A stretch of 64,000 nucleotides of DNA, from NCBI GenBank assembly GCA_035295165.1, contig DATGJN010000049.1:53932-117931 (forward strand). Reading direction: 5' to 3'. Origin of the DNA: a bacterium. Lineage in GTDB: Bacteria; Sysuimicrobiota; Sysuimicrobiia; Sysuimicrobiales; Segetimicrobiaceae. A model generated the notes under the pieces. It was not told the origin of the DNA. It searched no databases and was given only the letters and a program-made list of their open reading frames with translations. Position numbers and translations under genes: made by a program. Shown here one piece after another: positions 54,164 to 62,795 of the stretch (the stretch's first letter is position 1; each line of letters begins with the position of its first letter).

Positions 54164-54517
54164 GCGACCGCCAGCGGCCATAGGCGGGCTCCCGTATCCG
54201 TCCGAGGTCGCACGTTGTCGTTCTCAATATATCGTACATATGTTCGCATAATATGACCTCGGGTGTCGATCCGGACGGCGAATTGCGGGCGTAGTTGATC
54301 GTTGGTCGACCCTGAGTCAACTCTCGACCTCGGAATCTCGAGAATCTGGCGCGTCGTTTTACCCCATGGTGGCATCCGCGCGATAGTATACTAGGGAATG
54401 CGGGTGGAGGCCCGGTGCCTATTTATCGGCCGTCGAATCCCAAGCCCGCGCTTCCCATCTGGAGCATCCAAGCGAGTCGCGCATCATCCAGCACAAGCAT
54501 CACCAAGGAGGGAGCGT
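54164..54517. other. A/T-rich intergenic stretch
   Basis: 354 bases between the M20 and peroxiredoxin genes. The part at about 54220-54262 is strikingly A/T-rich for this genome (several TATA and CATAT strings), and a -10 element occurs at 54387. No gene or RNA is recognised. Confidence 0.4.
54387..54392 (+). promoter_or_regulatory. -10 box of the peroxiredoxin gene
   Basis: TATACT within ATAGTATACTAG, about 125 bases before the start. No clear -35 hexamer is found at normal spacing. Confidence 0.45.
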
Positions 54518-54988
54518 ATGTCGGTTTCGGTGGGACAACAGGCGCCGGAGGCGGTCTTGGTCAACGGGGAGCGCAAGGCGGTGAAACTCAGCGAACTGCG
54601 GGGGAAGCCCACGGTGCTCGCATTCTTTCCCGCGGCGTTCACGGGGACGTGCACCAAGGAGATGTGCCGGTTCCGCGATGATCTGAGCCGGTTCAACACG
54701 ATGAACGCGCAGGTATTCGGCATCAGCGCGGATACCCCGTTCGTGCTCTCGGAGTTCGCGAAGCAGCATCAATTGACGTTCCCACTGCTGAGCGACTTCA
54801 ACCATCAGGCGATGAAGGCGTTCGACGTCTACGACAGCAGCTTCCTTGGCCTGCTCGATGGGATCTCGAGGCGGTCTGTGTTCGTACTTGACAAGAACGG
54901 CAAGGTCGCCTACGTGTGGCTGTCCGATGCGCCCGGACAAGAGCCGCCGTACGACGAGGTGCAGGCGGCGGTTCAAAGGATCCAGTAG
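54518..54988 (+). CDS. PrxQ/Bcp-type peroxiredoxin
   Basis: 156-residue thiol peroxidase that reduces hydrogen peroxide and organic peroxides. The TxxC active site gives C45 as the peroxidatic cysteine (AAFTGTCTKEMC), and C50, five residues on, matches the resolving cysteine of the alpha-2 PrxQ group. PLLSDFNHQ and RRSVFVLDKNG are family features. The ATG follows AAGGAGGGA. A terminator hairpin follows the gene, so it is probably monocistronic. Confidence 0.92.
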   Translation: MSVSVGQQAPEAVLVNGERKAVKLSELRGKPTVLAFFPAAFTGTCTKEMCRFRDDLSRFNTMNAQVFGISADTPFVLSEFAKQHQLTFPLLSDFNHQAMKAFDVYDSSFLGLLDGISRRSVFVLDKNGKVAYVWLSDAPGQEPPYDEVQAAVQRIQ

Positions 54989-54996
54989 CGTGGCGG

Positions 54997-55025
54997 GGCC
55001 CGGCGCAGGTTCGCCGCGCCGGGCC
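54997..55025 (+). terminator. Terminator hairpin of the peroxiredoxin gene
   Basis: GGCCCGGCGC (54997-55006) and GCGCCGGGCC (55016-55025) form a perfect 10-bp stem around a 9-base loop, 8 bases after the stop; TGTTC follows. Confidence 0.65.
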
Positions 55026-55120
55026 TGTTCATCGGACGGCGGAGCCGCTCGCAGCCGCCGCCCGCGCGCCCCGGGCGGGTCGGCCCGCCCGTGAGGCAAG
55101 AGAGCGAGAGGAGCCTGGCG

Positions 55121-56449
55121 ATGACGCCCACGATCCGTACGGTGCTGCCAAATGGTCTCGTCGTGCTCCTGCGCGAGGTGCACACGGCCCCGGTTGCCAC
55201 GTTCTGGGCGTGGTACAGGGTCGGGAGTCGCAACGAGGTGCCGGGGGTCACGGGGATCTCCCACTGGGTGGAGCACATGTTGTTCAAGGGCACGCCGACC
55301 CTCGGCAAAGGGGAATTCTCCCGGCTCGTGAACCGGCACGGCGGCACGTGGAACGGGTTCACCTGGAAAGACTTCACCGCGTACTTCGAGACGCTGCCGG
55401 CGGAGCACGTGGGGCTCGGCATCCGGATCGAGTCCGACCGCATGGTCAACACCCTCTTCGAACCGTCCGAGGTCGAGAGCGAGCGGACGGTCATCATTTC
55501 CGAGCGAGAGGGCGCCGAGAACAATCCCGAGTATGCGCTCTACGAGGAAGTCGAGTCGGCGGCGTACCGCGTCCACGCGTACCGCCACGCCGTCATCGGC
55601 TACAAGAGCGATCTGTGGGCGATCACGCGGGACGACCTGTACCGCCACTATCGAACCTACTACACGCCGAACAACGCGGTCATCGTCGCGGTCGGCGACT
55701 TCGACGCGCGGGAGCTGCTGGGGCGCATCGAGGATGCCTTCGGCGGGATTCCCGCGGCCCCGCCGCCGCCGAAGGTCCGCAGCGTCGAGCCGCCCCAGGA
55801 AGGCGAACGTCGCGTGGTGGTCCGTCGCCCCGGGGGAGCGGTGCCGATGCTGCAACTGGGATTTCACGCGCCCGAGGTGACGCACCCGGACTTCTTCCCG
55901 CTCCTCGTCGTGGACGGGGTGCTCTCGGGGTTCAAGGGCCCCGGCGTATTTGGCGGCGAGGGGATCGGAGCCCGGAGCAGCCGCTTGTATCGCGCGCTCG
56001 TGGAACGGGAGCTCACCGTCGACGCCGGCAGCTCGTTTCGTCCGTCGCACGACCCGACGCTGTTCGAGGTGGGCGCGACGCTGCGCCCGGGCGTCGAACC
56101 CGAGCGCGTCGAGGCGGCGGTGCTCGATGAGCTGCGCCGCATCGCCGACGAGCCGGTCGGTGCCGATGAGCTCGACAAGGTATTCAAGCAGGCACGTGCG
56201 CAGTGGGTGTACGCGGGGGACGGGGTCTCGCCGCAGGCGGTGCTCCTCGGCAGCATGGAGATCGTCGCCGGCGCCGAGTTTCTCACGGGGTTTTGGGAAC
56301 GGTTGTCGGCGGTCACCCCGGAGGCGATGTGCGCCGCTGCCGCCCGAACGTTCACGGACCGCAATCGTACGGTAGGGTGGTATTTCCCGGACTCGCAGAT
56401 CCTTGGGACGGCTGGGGCAGAGGTCGAGGAGGTGGCGCATCATGCCTGA
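55121..56449 (+). CDS. M16 zinc peptidase, catalytic subunit
   Basis: 442-residue M16B-type (processing-peptidase-like) metalloprotease. The inverted zinc motif HxxEH appears as HWVEH (about residue 49), with the distal Glu in SERTVIISERE. The glycine-rich and C-terminal half domains are complete (FGGEGIGARSSRLYRALVERE). The ATG at 55121 matches the family N-terminus TVLPNGLVV. It overlaps the next M16 gene, which lacks the zinc motif, so the pair likely forms a heterodimer. Confidence 0.9.
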   Translation: MTPTIRTVLPNGLVVLLREVHTAPVATFWAWYRVGSRNEVPGVTGISHWVEHMLFKGTPTLGKGEFSRLVNRHGGTWNGFTWKDFTAYFETLPAEHVGLGIRIESDRMVNTLFEPSEVESERTVIISEREGAENNPEYALYEEVESAAYRVHAYRHAVIGYKSDLWAITRDDLYRHYRTYYTPNNAVIVAVGDFDARELLGRIEDAFGGIPAAPPPPKVRSVEPPQEGERRVVVRRPGGAVPMLQLGFHAPEVTHPDFFPLLVVDGVLSGFKGPGVFGGEGIGARSSRLYRALVERELTVDAGSSFRPSHDPTLFEVGATLRPGVEPERVEAAVLDELRRIADEPVGADELDKVFKQARAQWVYAGDGVSPQAVLLGSMEIVAGAEFLTGFWERLSAVTPEAMCAAAARTFTDRNRTVGWYFPDSQILGTAGAEVEEVAHHA

Positions 56450-57752
56450 TTCGATCGGTGCGACCAGCCCCGCCAGCCGTCCACCGGCCGCGGTGCCGAT
56501 CACGCCCGAGGTCGTCGTGCGCCGCCAACTCACCGGGGGCGCTGTCGCGCTGGTGCGGGAAAGCCGCGCGACGTCCGCCCTCACGGTGCGGGGATACCTC
56601 CCGGCCGGCGCGATTCGCGAGCCAGCGGGGCGGGAGGGGTTGGCGCTGCTGACCGCATCGTTGCTCACCCGCGGTACCGCCTTGCACACGTCCGAGAGCC
56701 TCGCGTTGACGCTGGACTCGCTCGGGGCGAGTCTCAGTGTTCGCGCGGACGTCGAAGGCGTGTCGTTCGGCGTACGGTGTTTGTCCGAAGACGCCGGCCG
56801 GATGCTCGACTTGCTGGCCGAGGTGCTGATCCGGCCGACGTTCCCGGCGGACGAGACCGAGAAGCAGCGCGCCAAGCTCATCACCGGGATCCGGGAGTCG
56901 CGCCACGACACTCGCGCCATGGCGGACAAGGCGTTCCGCGCCGCGGCGTTCCCCCTCGGCCATCCCTATCACCGGCCTCTTGAGGGGGAGGAAGAGACCG
57001 TGGCTGCGCTCACCCGGGACCAGCTCGCGGATTTCCACCGGCGGTGGTACCGTCCGCACGGCACGGTCCTGGCCGTAGTCGGCGATGTCGAGGCCGCCGA
57101 GGCGGTGGCGCGGCTCGAGGGGGCGTTTGCCGGATGGCAGGCCGGGCCGTCAGTCGATGCTTCGCCGGTGCCGCCGGCCGGCCCCGCGGCGTCGGTGCAG
57201 CGCAGTACGGTCGCCATCCCGGGCAAGACCCAGGCCGATATCGTGCTCGGCGTGCCGGGGTTCAGCCGAACAAGTCCAGACTACTACCCGGCGATGATGG
57301 CCGATCTGATCCTCGGACGTCTCGGCCTCATGGGCCGGCTCGGCGCGACCCTTCGAGACGAGGAAGGGCTCGCGTACTACGTCTACAGCCAGGCCCAGGC
57401 TGGGTTTCTGGCCGGACCCTGGGCCGTCCGCGCGGGCGTGAACCCGAAGAACGTTGACCGCACGATCGCCGGGATTCTCCGTGAGATCGGGGGCCTCCAC
57501 CGCGAACCGGTTCGCGGCAGCGAGCTCGAGGACGCGCGAGACTATCTCGTCGGTTCGCTCGCGATCCGGCTGGAGACGGACGCCGGGATCGGGCAGGCGC
57601 TCCTCGAGATCGAGCTGTTCGAGCTAGGCCTGGACTACCTGCTGCGGTATCCGTCCCTGATCCGGTCGGTGACGCCCGAACAGATCGGTGCGGCGGCCGC
57701 GCGGTATCTGCGGCTCGACGGGTACACGGTCGCGACCGCGGTCCCAGCGTAG
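56442..57752 (+). CDS. M16 peptidase-like, non-catalytic subunit
   Basis: 436-residue partner of the preceding peptidase. Where HxxEH should occur the sequence reads GREGLALLTASLLTRGT, so zinc binding is lost, but both half-domains and the C-terminal R-Y pair motif region (LGRLGLMGRLGATLRDEEGLAYYV) are retained. This catalytic/inactive arrangement is typical of bacterial M16 heterodimers. The start overlaps the previous gene by 8 bases. Confidence 0.88.
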   Translation: MPDSIGATSPASRPPAAVPITPEVVVRRQLTGGAVALVRESRATSALTVRGYLPAGAIREPAGREGLALLTASLLTRGTALHTSESLALTLDSLGASLSVRADVEGVSFGVRCLSEDAGRMLDLLAEVLIRPTFPADETEKQRAKLITGIRESRHDTRAMADKAFRAAAFPLGHPYHRPLEGEEETVAALTRDQLADFHRRWYRPHGTVLAVVGDVEAAEAVARLEGAFAGWQAGPSVDASPVPPAGPAASVQRSTVAIPGKTQADIVLGVPGFSRTSPDYYPAMMADLILGRLGLMGRLGATLRDEEGLAYYVYSQAQAGFLAGPWAVRAGVNPKNVDRTIAGILREIGGLHREPVRGSELEDARDYLVGSLAIRLETDAGIGQALLEIELFELGLDYLLRYPSLIRSVTPEQIGAAAARYLRLDGYTVATAVPA

Positions 57753-57845
57753 GACGCGGCGGGAGATCCGGAGGCATCGGGCGAACGGCGCCGTCCCCGC
57801 CCGGTGCGGCGGCGCAGGCGTGGAAGTCCGCAAGAGGGGGCGGCA

Positions 57846-58493
57846 GTGGCGATCGCGGTGATCGGGGGAACCGGACGGCAAGGCCTCGGGCTCGCGCTCC
57901 GGTGGGCCGCGGCCGGGATACCGATCATCATCGGTTCGCGGTCGCTCGACCGTGCCGAGGCGGCGGCGCGCGAGGTCCGTGCCATGGTCGGGAAGGTCGC
58001 CGCTGTCCAGGCTCAGGAGAACGTCGATGCGGCGCGCGCCGCGGAGATCGTCGTGATCACGGTGCCCGCCGCAGCCCACGCGGAGACGGTCGCGGCCATC
58101 GCCCCCGCGGTCGCCGGCAAGATCATCGTCGACGTAACCGTGCCGCTCGAAAAGAATCCATCGTACGCCGTTCAGTTGCCCGAGGGGTCCGCGGCCGAGG
58201 CGGCACAGCGGGCGCTCGGTCCGGAGGCACGGGTCATTGGGGCGTTCCACACCGTTCCTGCGTCGCTGCTCGCGGATCTCGGCCGCCCGGTGGACTGCGA
58301 CATCCTCGTCTGCGGCGACGACGCGCAGGCGAAGGCCCGGGTGATGGAGCTCGCGACTGCGTTGGGCTCCCGCGGGGTAGACGTTGGGGCGCTGCGCCAG
58401 ACCCACACGCTCGAACGTCTGACCGCGCTCCTGATCGGGACCGGGCGCAAGGCCCACCGCCACGAACTGGGCGTTCGCATCACCGGGCTCTGA
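57846..58493 (+). CDS. F420H2:NADP oxidoreductase-like protein
   Basis: 215-residue NPDG-type reductase. The N-terminal Rossmann motif IAVIGGTGRQGLGLALR (residues 3-19) with IIIGSRSLDRA matches the NADP-binding loop of F420-dependent NADP reductases; GAFHTVPA is the F420-side segment. It transfers hydride between F420 and NADP. The GTG at 57846 is preferred because it begins directly at the fold. The F420 ligase CofE lies 82 bases downstream, which supports the cofactor assignment. Confidence 0.88.
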   Translation: MAIAVIGGTGRQGLGLALRWAAAGIPIIIGSRSLDRAEAAAREVRAMVGKVAAVQAQENVDAARAAEIVVITVPAAAHAETVAAIAPAVAGKIIVDVTVPLEKNPSYAVQLPEGSAAEAAQRALGPEARVIGAFHTVPASLLADLGRPVDCDILVCGDDAQAKARVMELATALGSRGVDVGALRQTHTLERLTALLIGTGRKAHRHELGVRITGL

Positions 58494-58575
58494 TGGCGAC
58501 GTCCGGCGGCGCCCGCGCACACGGGACGACGTTCACCGCGTCGCCGCCGGCGTTTACGCCCACGGGGAACGACGG

Positions 58576-59337
58576 GTGACCGCCTCCGCGACGCTCACGG
58601 TGATCGAGGGCATTCCCGACGTGCTCCCCGGCGCGTCGCTGCCGGACCTGCTGGTCGATGTGCTGCGAACGCACGGTCCCGTGCCGGAAGACGGCGACGT
58701 TCTGGTGATCGCGCAGAAGGTCGTCAGCAAGGCGGAAGGCAGCATCGTCGATCTGGCGGACATCACGCCCGGGGAGGAGGCGACGCGCCTGGCCCGGGAG
58801 GGCGGAAAGGATCCGCGCCTGATCGAGGTGATCCTCCGGGAGTCGAAGCAGGTGGTGCGGGTGCACGGCGGCGTGCTCATCACCGAGCACCGGCTCGGGT
58901 TCATCTGCGCCAACGCCGGCGTGGACCACAGCAACGTCGGGATCGGGCCGGAGGTCGTGAGCCTGCTGCCTCGCGATCCGGACGCGTCGGCGAGGGCGAT
59001 CCGCGAGGCCGTGCGCGGCGCGTTCGGTGCGTCGGTGGCCGTCGTGATCAACGACAGCCACGGCCGTCCGCACCGCGAGGGGGCGGTCGGCGTCTGCATC
59101 GGCGCGGCGGGGCTCGAGCCGCTCCTCAGCCTTGTCGGGCGGCCGGACCGGTACGGCTACACCATGCGCACATCGGTCGAGGCGGTGGCGGACGAACTGG
59201 CGGGTGCGGCCACCTTGCTGCAGGGGCAGTGCGACGAAGGGACCCCCGTCGTGTTGATCCGGGGGGCGCCCGTGCCGCGGGGCGACGGCGGGGCGGCGAC
59301 GCTACTTCGCGATCCATCTCGCGATTTGTTCCGCTAG
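58576..59337 (+). CDS. cofE: F420-0:gamma-glutamyl ligase
   Basis: Adds gamma-linked glutamates to coenzyme F420-0 using GTP. The 253-residue single-domain protein shows VIAQKVVSKAEG, VLITEHRLGFICANAGVD and NDSHGRPHREGAVGVCIG, all conserved in CofE. It lacks the C-terminal nitroreductase-like domain of mycobacterial FbiB. GTG start with a weak ribosome site. Other F420 genes (cofC, cofD, cofG/H) are not in the window. Confidence 0.92.
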   Translation: MTASATLTVIEGIPDVLPGASLPDLLVDVLRTHGPVPEDGDVLVIAQKVVSKAEGSIVDLADITPGEEATRLAREGGKDPRLIEVILRESKQVVRVHGGVLITEHRLGFICANAGVDHSNVGIGPEVVSLLPRDPDASARAIREAVRGAFGASVAVVINDSHGRPHREGAVGVCIGAAGLEPLLSLVGRPDRYGYTMRTSVEAVADELAGAATLLQGQCDEGTPVVLIRGAPVPRGDGGAATLLRDPSRDLFR

Positions 59338-59442
59338 CGACAGCGCGCCCCGACGCGATGTCGAGTTTGAGCGGCGTCATTCGTCTCCCAGGTGCCACCG
59401 TAGGGGTCCGACGACAGGCACCCTCGGTGGAGGAGGTCGAGT

Positions 59443-59799
59443 ATGTCACGGTTTCTGCTGCTTCTGTACCAATCGCCTACCCGGGACGGCGAGTTGTCGC
59501 CCGAAGACATCCAGCGGATCATCGCCAAGTACACGGCGTGGCGGGACGGCCTCGTCCAGCGCAACAAGATGCGGGGCGGGGAAAAACTCACGGATGACGG
59601 CGGCCGGCACGTGCGGGTCCAAGGCGGCGCGGTCACGGTCACCGACGGCCCGTACAGTGAAGCGCACGAGGTGCTCGGCGGGTTCTTCGTGATCGACGCG
59701 GTCGACTACAACGAGGCGGTTGACATCGCTCGGACGTGTCCCCACCTGGCCGAGGGGCAGCGGATTGAGGTGCGCGAAGTCGATGCCGTGAACCGGTGA
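59443..59799 (+). CDS. DGPF/YCII-related protein
   Basis: 118-residue dimeric alpha/beta protein with the DGPF-type motif TDGPYSEAHEVLGGFFVIDA. It is 12 bases upstream of a large sigma factor, the standard partnership of the ECF42 group, in which the sigma factor controls DGPF genes. The biochemical function of DGPF proteins is not established. A GGAGGAGG site precedes the ATG. Confidence 0.9.
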   Translation: MSRFLLLLYQSPTRDGELSPEDIQRIIAKYTAWRDGLVQRNKMRGGEKLTDDGGRHVRVQGGAVTVTDGPYSEAHEVLGGFFVIDAVDYNEAVDIARTCPHLAEGQRIEVREVDAVNR

Positions 59800-59811
59800 C
59801 CGCCGGATCCC

Positions 59812-61149
59812 ATGGACGGGCGCCCCGAGAGCATCAACCAGCTGGTCGACCACCTGTTCCGCCATGAGGTGGGGCGGCTGGTGTCCCGGCTTGTACGAGT
59901 GTTCGGTGCACACCGCTTCGACCTGGCCGAAGACGCGGTGCAGTTCGCGATGATGCAGGCGCTTCGGCTGTGGGCGTTCAAGGGCATCCCGGACGTTCCG
60001 CAGGCCTGGCTCATGCGGGTGGCTCGCAATCGCGTGCTGGACGTCTTGAAGAGCGAGCGGAAGCTGCACTTGTTCGCGGACGAGGCGGACGTGTGGGCGG
60101 ACGCGGGCGTCCTGGAGCCCCGGACGACGGCGGTCGACGACCTTGACCGGTCCGCCGGCGAGATGGTGGACGACCGGCTGTCGCTCATCTTTGCCTGCTG
60201 TCATCCCGCGCTCCCGCGTTCCGCAAGCATCGCGCTGACGCTGAAGGTCGTGTGCGGCTTCGGCGTCGAGGAGATCGCCCGCGCATTCCTGTCGACCGGG
60301 GTCGCGGTGGCTCAGCGGCTCGTGCGCGCCAAACGCCTGATTCGCGAACGCGGGATTCGCTTCGAGGTCCCGAGTCCCGAGCACGTCTCCGAGCGCTTGG
60401 ACGTGGTGCTTGAGGTGCTGTATCTGTTTTTCACGGAAGGCTACGCCGCCACGACGGGCGATCGCCTCATCAAGGACGACCTGTGCGCGGAGGCCATCTG
60501 GCTGGCGACCCTGTTGGCCGGACACGCCGTCACCGCGCAGCCCCAATGTCACGCCCTCCTGGCGTTGATGTTGTTTCAGGCGGCTCGCCTTCCGGCCCGG
60601 ACCGATGCGGCGGGCGACCTGCTGCTCCTGGCAGACCAGGACCGCGGTCTGTGGGACCGGTCGATGATCGATCGGGGCTTGCGCCATCTCGGACGGGCTG
60701 CACGAGGGGACACCCTCACGGTCTACCACCTGCAGGCTGAAATCGCCGCGATCCACGCCACGACGGAGCAGTTTACCACGACGAACTGGGAGCAGATTCT
60801 GTCCCTCTACGATCTCCTGCGGGAGCGGCAGCCGACGCTCGTCGTGCTGATCAATCGGGCGGTCGCCGTTGCGCAGGTCCACGGCCCTGCCGCGGGGCTC
60901 GACGCCCTGAAGATGATTCCGGCGGAGGGCCAACTCGCGCGATACCCGTTTCTGCACCTCGCGGAGGGCGAGTTCCATCGTCGGCTGGGACACCCCAACG
61001 AGGCGGCGCTGTGTTTCCTGCGCGCGCTGGATTTTGCCGGAACCGAGCCCGAGCGGCGTTTCATCCGTCGAAAGCTGGCCACCGTGCAAACCGGCTCCGT
61101 CGAGGGTCAACCCCTCGCTGTCGATTTTGGGCCGCGACCGCCGTCTTAA
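59812..61149 (+). CDS. ECF42-type sigma factor with C-terminal extension
   Basis: 445-residue sigma factor. The first 190 residues hold sigma regions 2 (DLAEDAVQFAMMQALRLW) and 4 (VCGFGVEEIARAFLSTGVAVAQRLVRAK). The remaining 255 residues form a helical, TPR-like extension (DUF6596) with ALLALMLFQAARLPAR and INRAVAVAQVHGP, which in this group replaces an anti-sigma factor and is needed for activity. Flanked by DGPF and VOC-family genes that are likely targets. Confidence 0.9.
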   Translation: MDGRPESINQLVDHLFRHEVGRLVSRLVRVFGAHRFDLAEDAVQFAMMQALRLWAFKGIPDVPQAWLMRVARNRVLDVLKSERKLHLFADEADVWADAGVLEPRTTAVDDLDRSAGEMVDDRLSLIFACCHPALPRSASIALTLKVVCGFGVEEIARAFLSTGVAVAQRLVRAKRLIRERGIRFEVPSPEHVSERLDVVLEVLYLFFTEGYAATTGDRLIKDDLCAEAIWLATLLAGHAVTAQPQCHALLALMLFQAARLPARTDAAGDLLLLADQDRGLWDRSMIDRGLRHLGRAARGDTLTVYHLQAEIAAIHATTEQFTTTNWEQILSLYDLLRERQPTLVVLINRAVAVAQVHGPAAGLDALKMIPAEGQLARYPFLHLAEGEFHRRLGHPNEAALCFLRALDFAGTEPERRFIRRKLATVQTGSVEGQPLAVDFGPRPPS

Positions 61150-61199
61150 GATCGAAGGGCATCGAAGTACACACTCGCACGCTGAGGAGGCTGATCGTC

Positions 61200-61556
61200 A
61201 TGGCAAACCCGTTCGTGCACGTCGAACTGAACACCACCGATGTCGCCAAAGCGAAGGCGTTTTACGGGGAGCTATTCGCGTGGAAGCTGGAAGACGTCGA
61301 CATGGCGGGCGCGGGGTACACGATGATCACTGTGGGCGAGGGCACCGGCGGTGGAATCATGAAACACCCCGTTCCCGGCGCGCCTTCGGCATGGCTGGCC
61401 TATGTGCAGGTGGACGACATCGGCGCGGCGACACAGAAGGCCAAATCACTCGGCGCCACGGTCATGAAAGACGTCACGGAAGTGATGGGCGCCGGTTGGT
61501 TCAGCGTGATCCTCGACCCCACCGGCGCGGCGCTCGGTCTCTGGAAGCCCAAGTAG
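61200..61556 (+). CDS. VOC/glyoxalase-fold protein
   Basis: 118-residue vicinal-oxygen-chelate protein with two beta-alpha-beta repeats (about 5-55 and 65-118); VHVELNTTDVAKAKAFYGELF and DPTGAALGLWKPK are typical of the bleomycin-resistance/CFP32-like group. GAGGAGG lies 9 bases before the ATG. It follows the ECF42 sigma gene and probably belongs to the same module. Substrate unknown. Confidence 0.88.
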   Translation: MANPFVHVELNTTDVAKAKAFYGELFAWKLEDVDMAGAGYTMITVGEGTGGGIMKHPVPGAPSAWLAYVQVDDIGAATQKAKSLGATVMKDVTEVMGAGWFSVILDPTGAALGLWKPK

Positions 61557-61596
61557 GAGCGATCGCTCGTCTCTCGGGGTGGACGGGAAGAGACAA

Positions 61597-61635
61597 CCGC
61601 GGGGCGGCGTCGGAGGTCCGCACGCCGCCCCGCGG
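61597..61635. terminator. Bidirectional terminator, 14-bp stem
   Basis: CCGCGGGGCGGCGT (61597-61610) and its exact complement (61622-61635) form a 14-bp stem with an 11-base loop, between the convergent stops of the VOC gene (61556) and the secreted-protein gene (61656). Confidence 0.65.
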
Positions 61636-61655
61636 GGCGAGGGTATGAGGTCAAC

Positions 61656-62210
61656 TTAGTAGCCGCCCAACCCGCTACCAAGGCGCGCCACGAGCGTCAG
61701 GTCAGTTGCGACGTTGCCGAAATCGGCCGCTTGGTATGAGATGTCTATCTCATCGCCCTTCTGCAAGTATGTCACCGGCACCGACGCACCGGTGTGGTGC
61801 ATCGAGACCGATACCCCGGGCATCACGAACACCGTCACCGGGTTGATCGCGGACACGGCGTTGCCTTGTTCGACCCCCGGATCCACCGGCGCGGGCGCCG
61901 AGGTCACCTGGAGCATGGCCCAGCAGTCCTGCGTCGACGCGGACTGTGCTCCGCCCGTGAGGCCGCAGTTGAAGACGTGGATGTTCGAGATCACGCCGTC
62001 CATTGTCGTGCTCGGCCCAGTGGCTTGGCCCTCACTGGGTTGCATGAGCGGCTGGCTCTGGTCGCCGGGCTGGGTTGTGGGCTGGGTTTGATCCTGCGGC
62101 ACCGGCTGCACAGAGGGACTGGACGGCTGCTGGGTCTGCGCGAGCGCCGGGCCGGTCAGCACAACGGCGCTCAGGGTCACACCCAGCAATGCACTGATGA
62201 GCTTATTCAT
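61656..62210 (-). CDS. Secreted Gln/Pro-rich protein, unknown
   Basis: 184-residue exported protein, not recognised by family. A signal peptide (about 1-24, ending PALA) precedes a Gln/Pro/Ser/Thr-rich disordered stretch (about 25-65). The remaining part looks like a small beta domain (MDGVISNIHVFNCG, YLQKGDEIDISYQA) with two cysteines about 16 residues apart that could form a disulfide. AAGGAGGAGA precedes the ATG at 62210; the longer open frame upstream is unsupported. Confidence 0.65.
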   Translation of the reverse strand: MNKLISALLGVTLSAVVLTGPALAQTQQPSSPSVQPVPQDQTQPTTQPGDQSQPLMQPSEGQATGPSTTMDGVISNIHVFNCGLTGGAQSASTQDCWAMLQVTSAPAPVDPGVEQGNAVSAINPVTVFVMPGVSVSMHHTGASVPVTYLQKGDEIDISYQAADFGNVATDLTLVARLGSGLGGY

Positions 62211-62795
62211 CGCTCTCCTCCTTGGTCTGCGCTCGTTTGGATCGTACTCGCTCAGGTCCTTTCCACCACGGGCGCGACCCCGCACGCGCCGGGTTGGCGC
62301 GGAGCCACGCGGCGTGCCTGCGCACAGGGTTGCTCGGGGCGCGACACGGCGGATCTCGAGATCCAGCGGGGCATCGGGGTGATTGGGCGGAACGCCCGGG
62401 TGGAACGTTCGTCATCGTGGACCCTCGCGTGCCGCGCGATCGGCGCGGTGACGGTGCTCCCCCCGCGATAGTCCTACACACACTATTGTTCCCGCCCAGC
62501 GACCGTCCATACCACGGCCGGGACAGGGGAGACAGTTCCCGGTCATCGGGCGTTGTTCAACGAAGGATCGAACAATGATCGAGACACCATCCCCCGAACA
62601 TCGTCGAGGGATAACGACGACGTGATACACGTCAGCTGATGCGGCCCGCGCGATTCTCCGACCCGACCCGGGATGTCGCGGGGAGCGTGCTCGGCTCCGT
62701 GGCCGACGTTCCAGACACCACGCAGGAGATCGACCGAACCGGCCGGAAATGGGCCGGCAGTGTAAGCAGCCCTTCGGTCGTGCGGAGGTGAGTTT
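62211..62795. promoter_or_regulatory. Divergent regulatory region with inverted repeats
   Basis: 585 bases between divergent genes. Three symmetric elements are visible: TTGTTC/GAACAA with 11-base spacing (62553-62575), GACGTG/CACGTC with 3-base spacing (62619-62633), and a nested hairpin CGACCGAA...TTCGGTCG enclosing CCGGCC/GGCCGG (62731-62780) that ends 3 bases before the ribosome site of the sugar-binding gene. No clear sigma-70 promoter stands out. Small frames here look non-coding. Confidence 0.45.
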
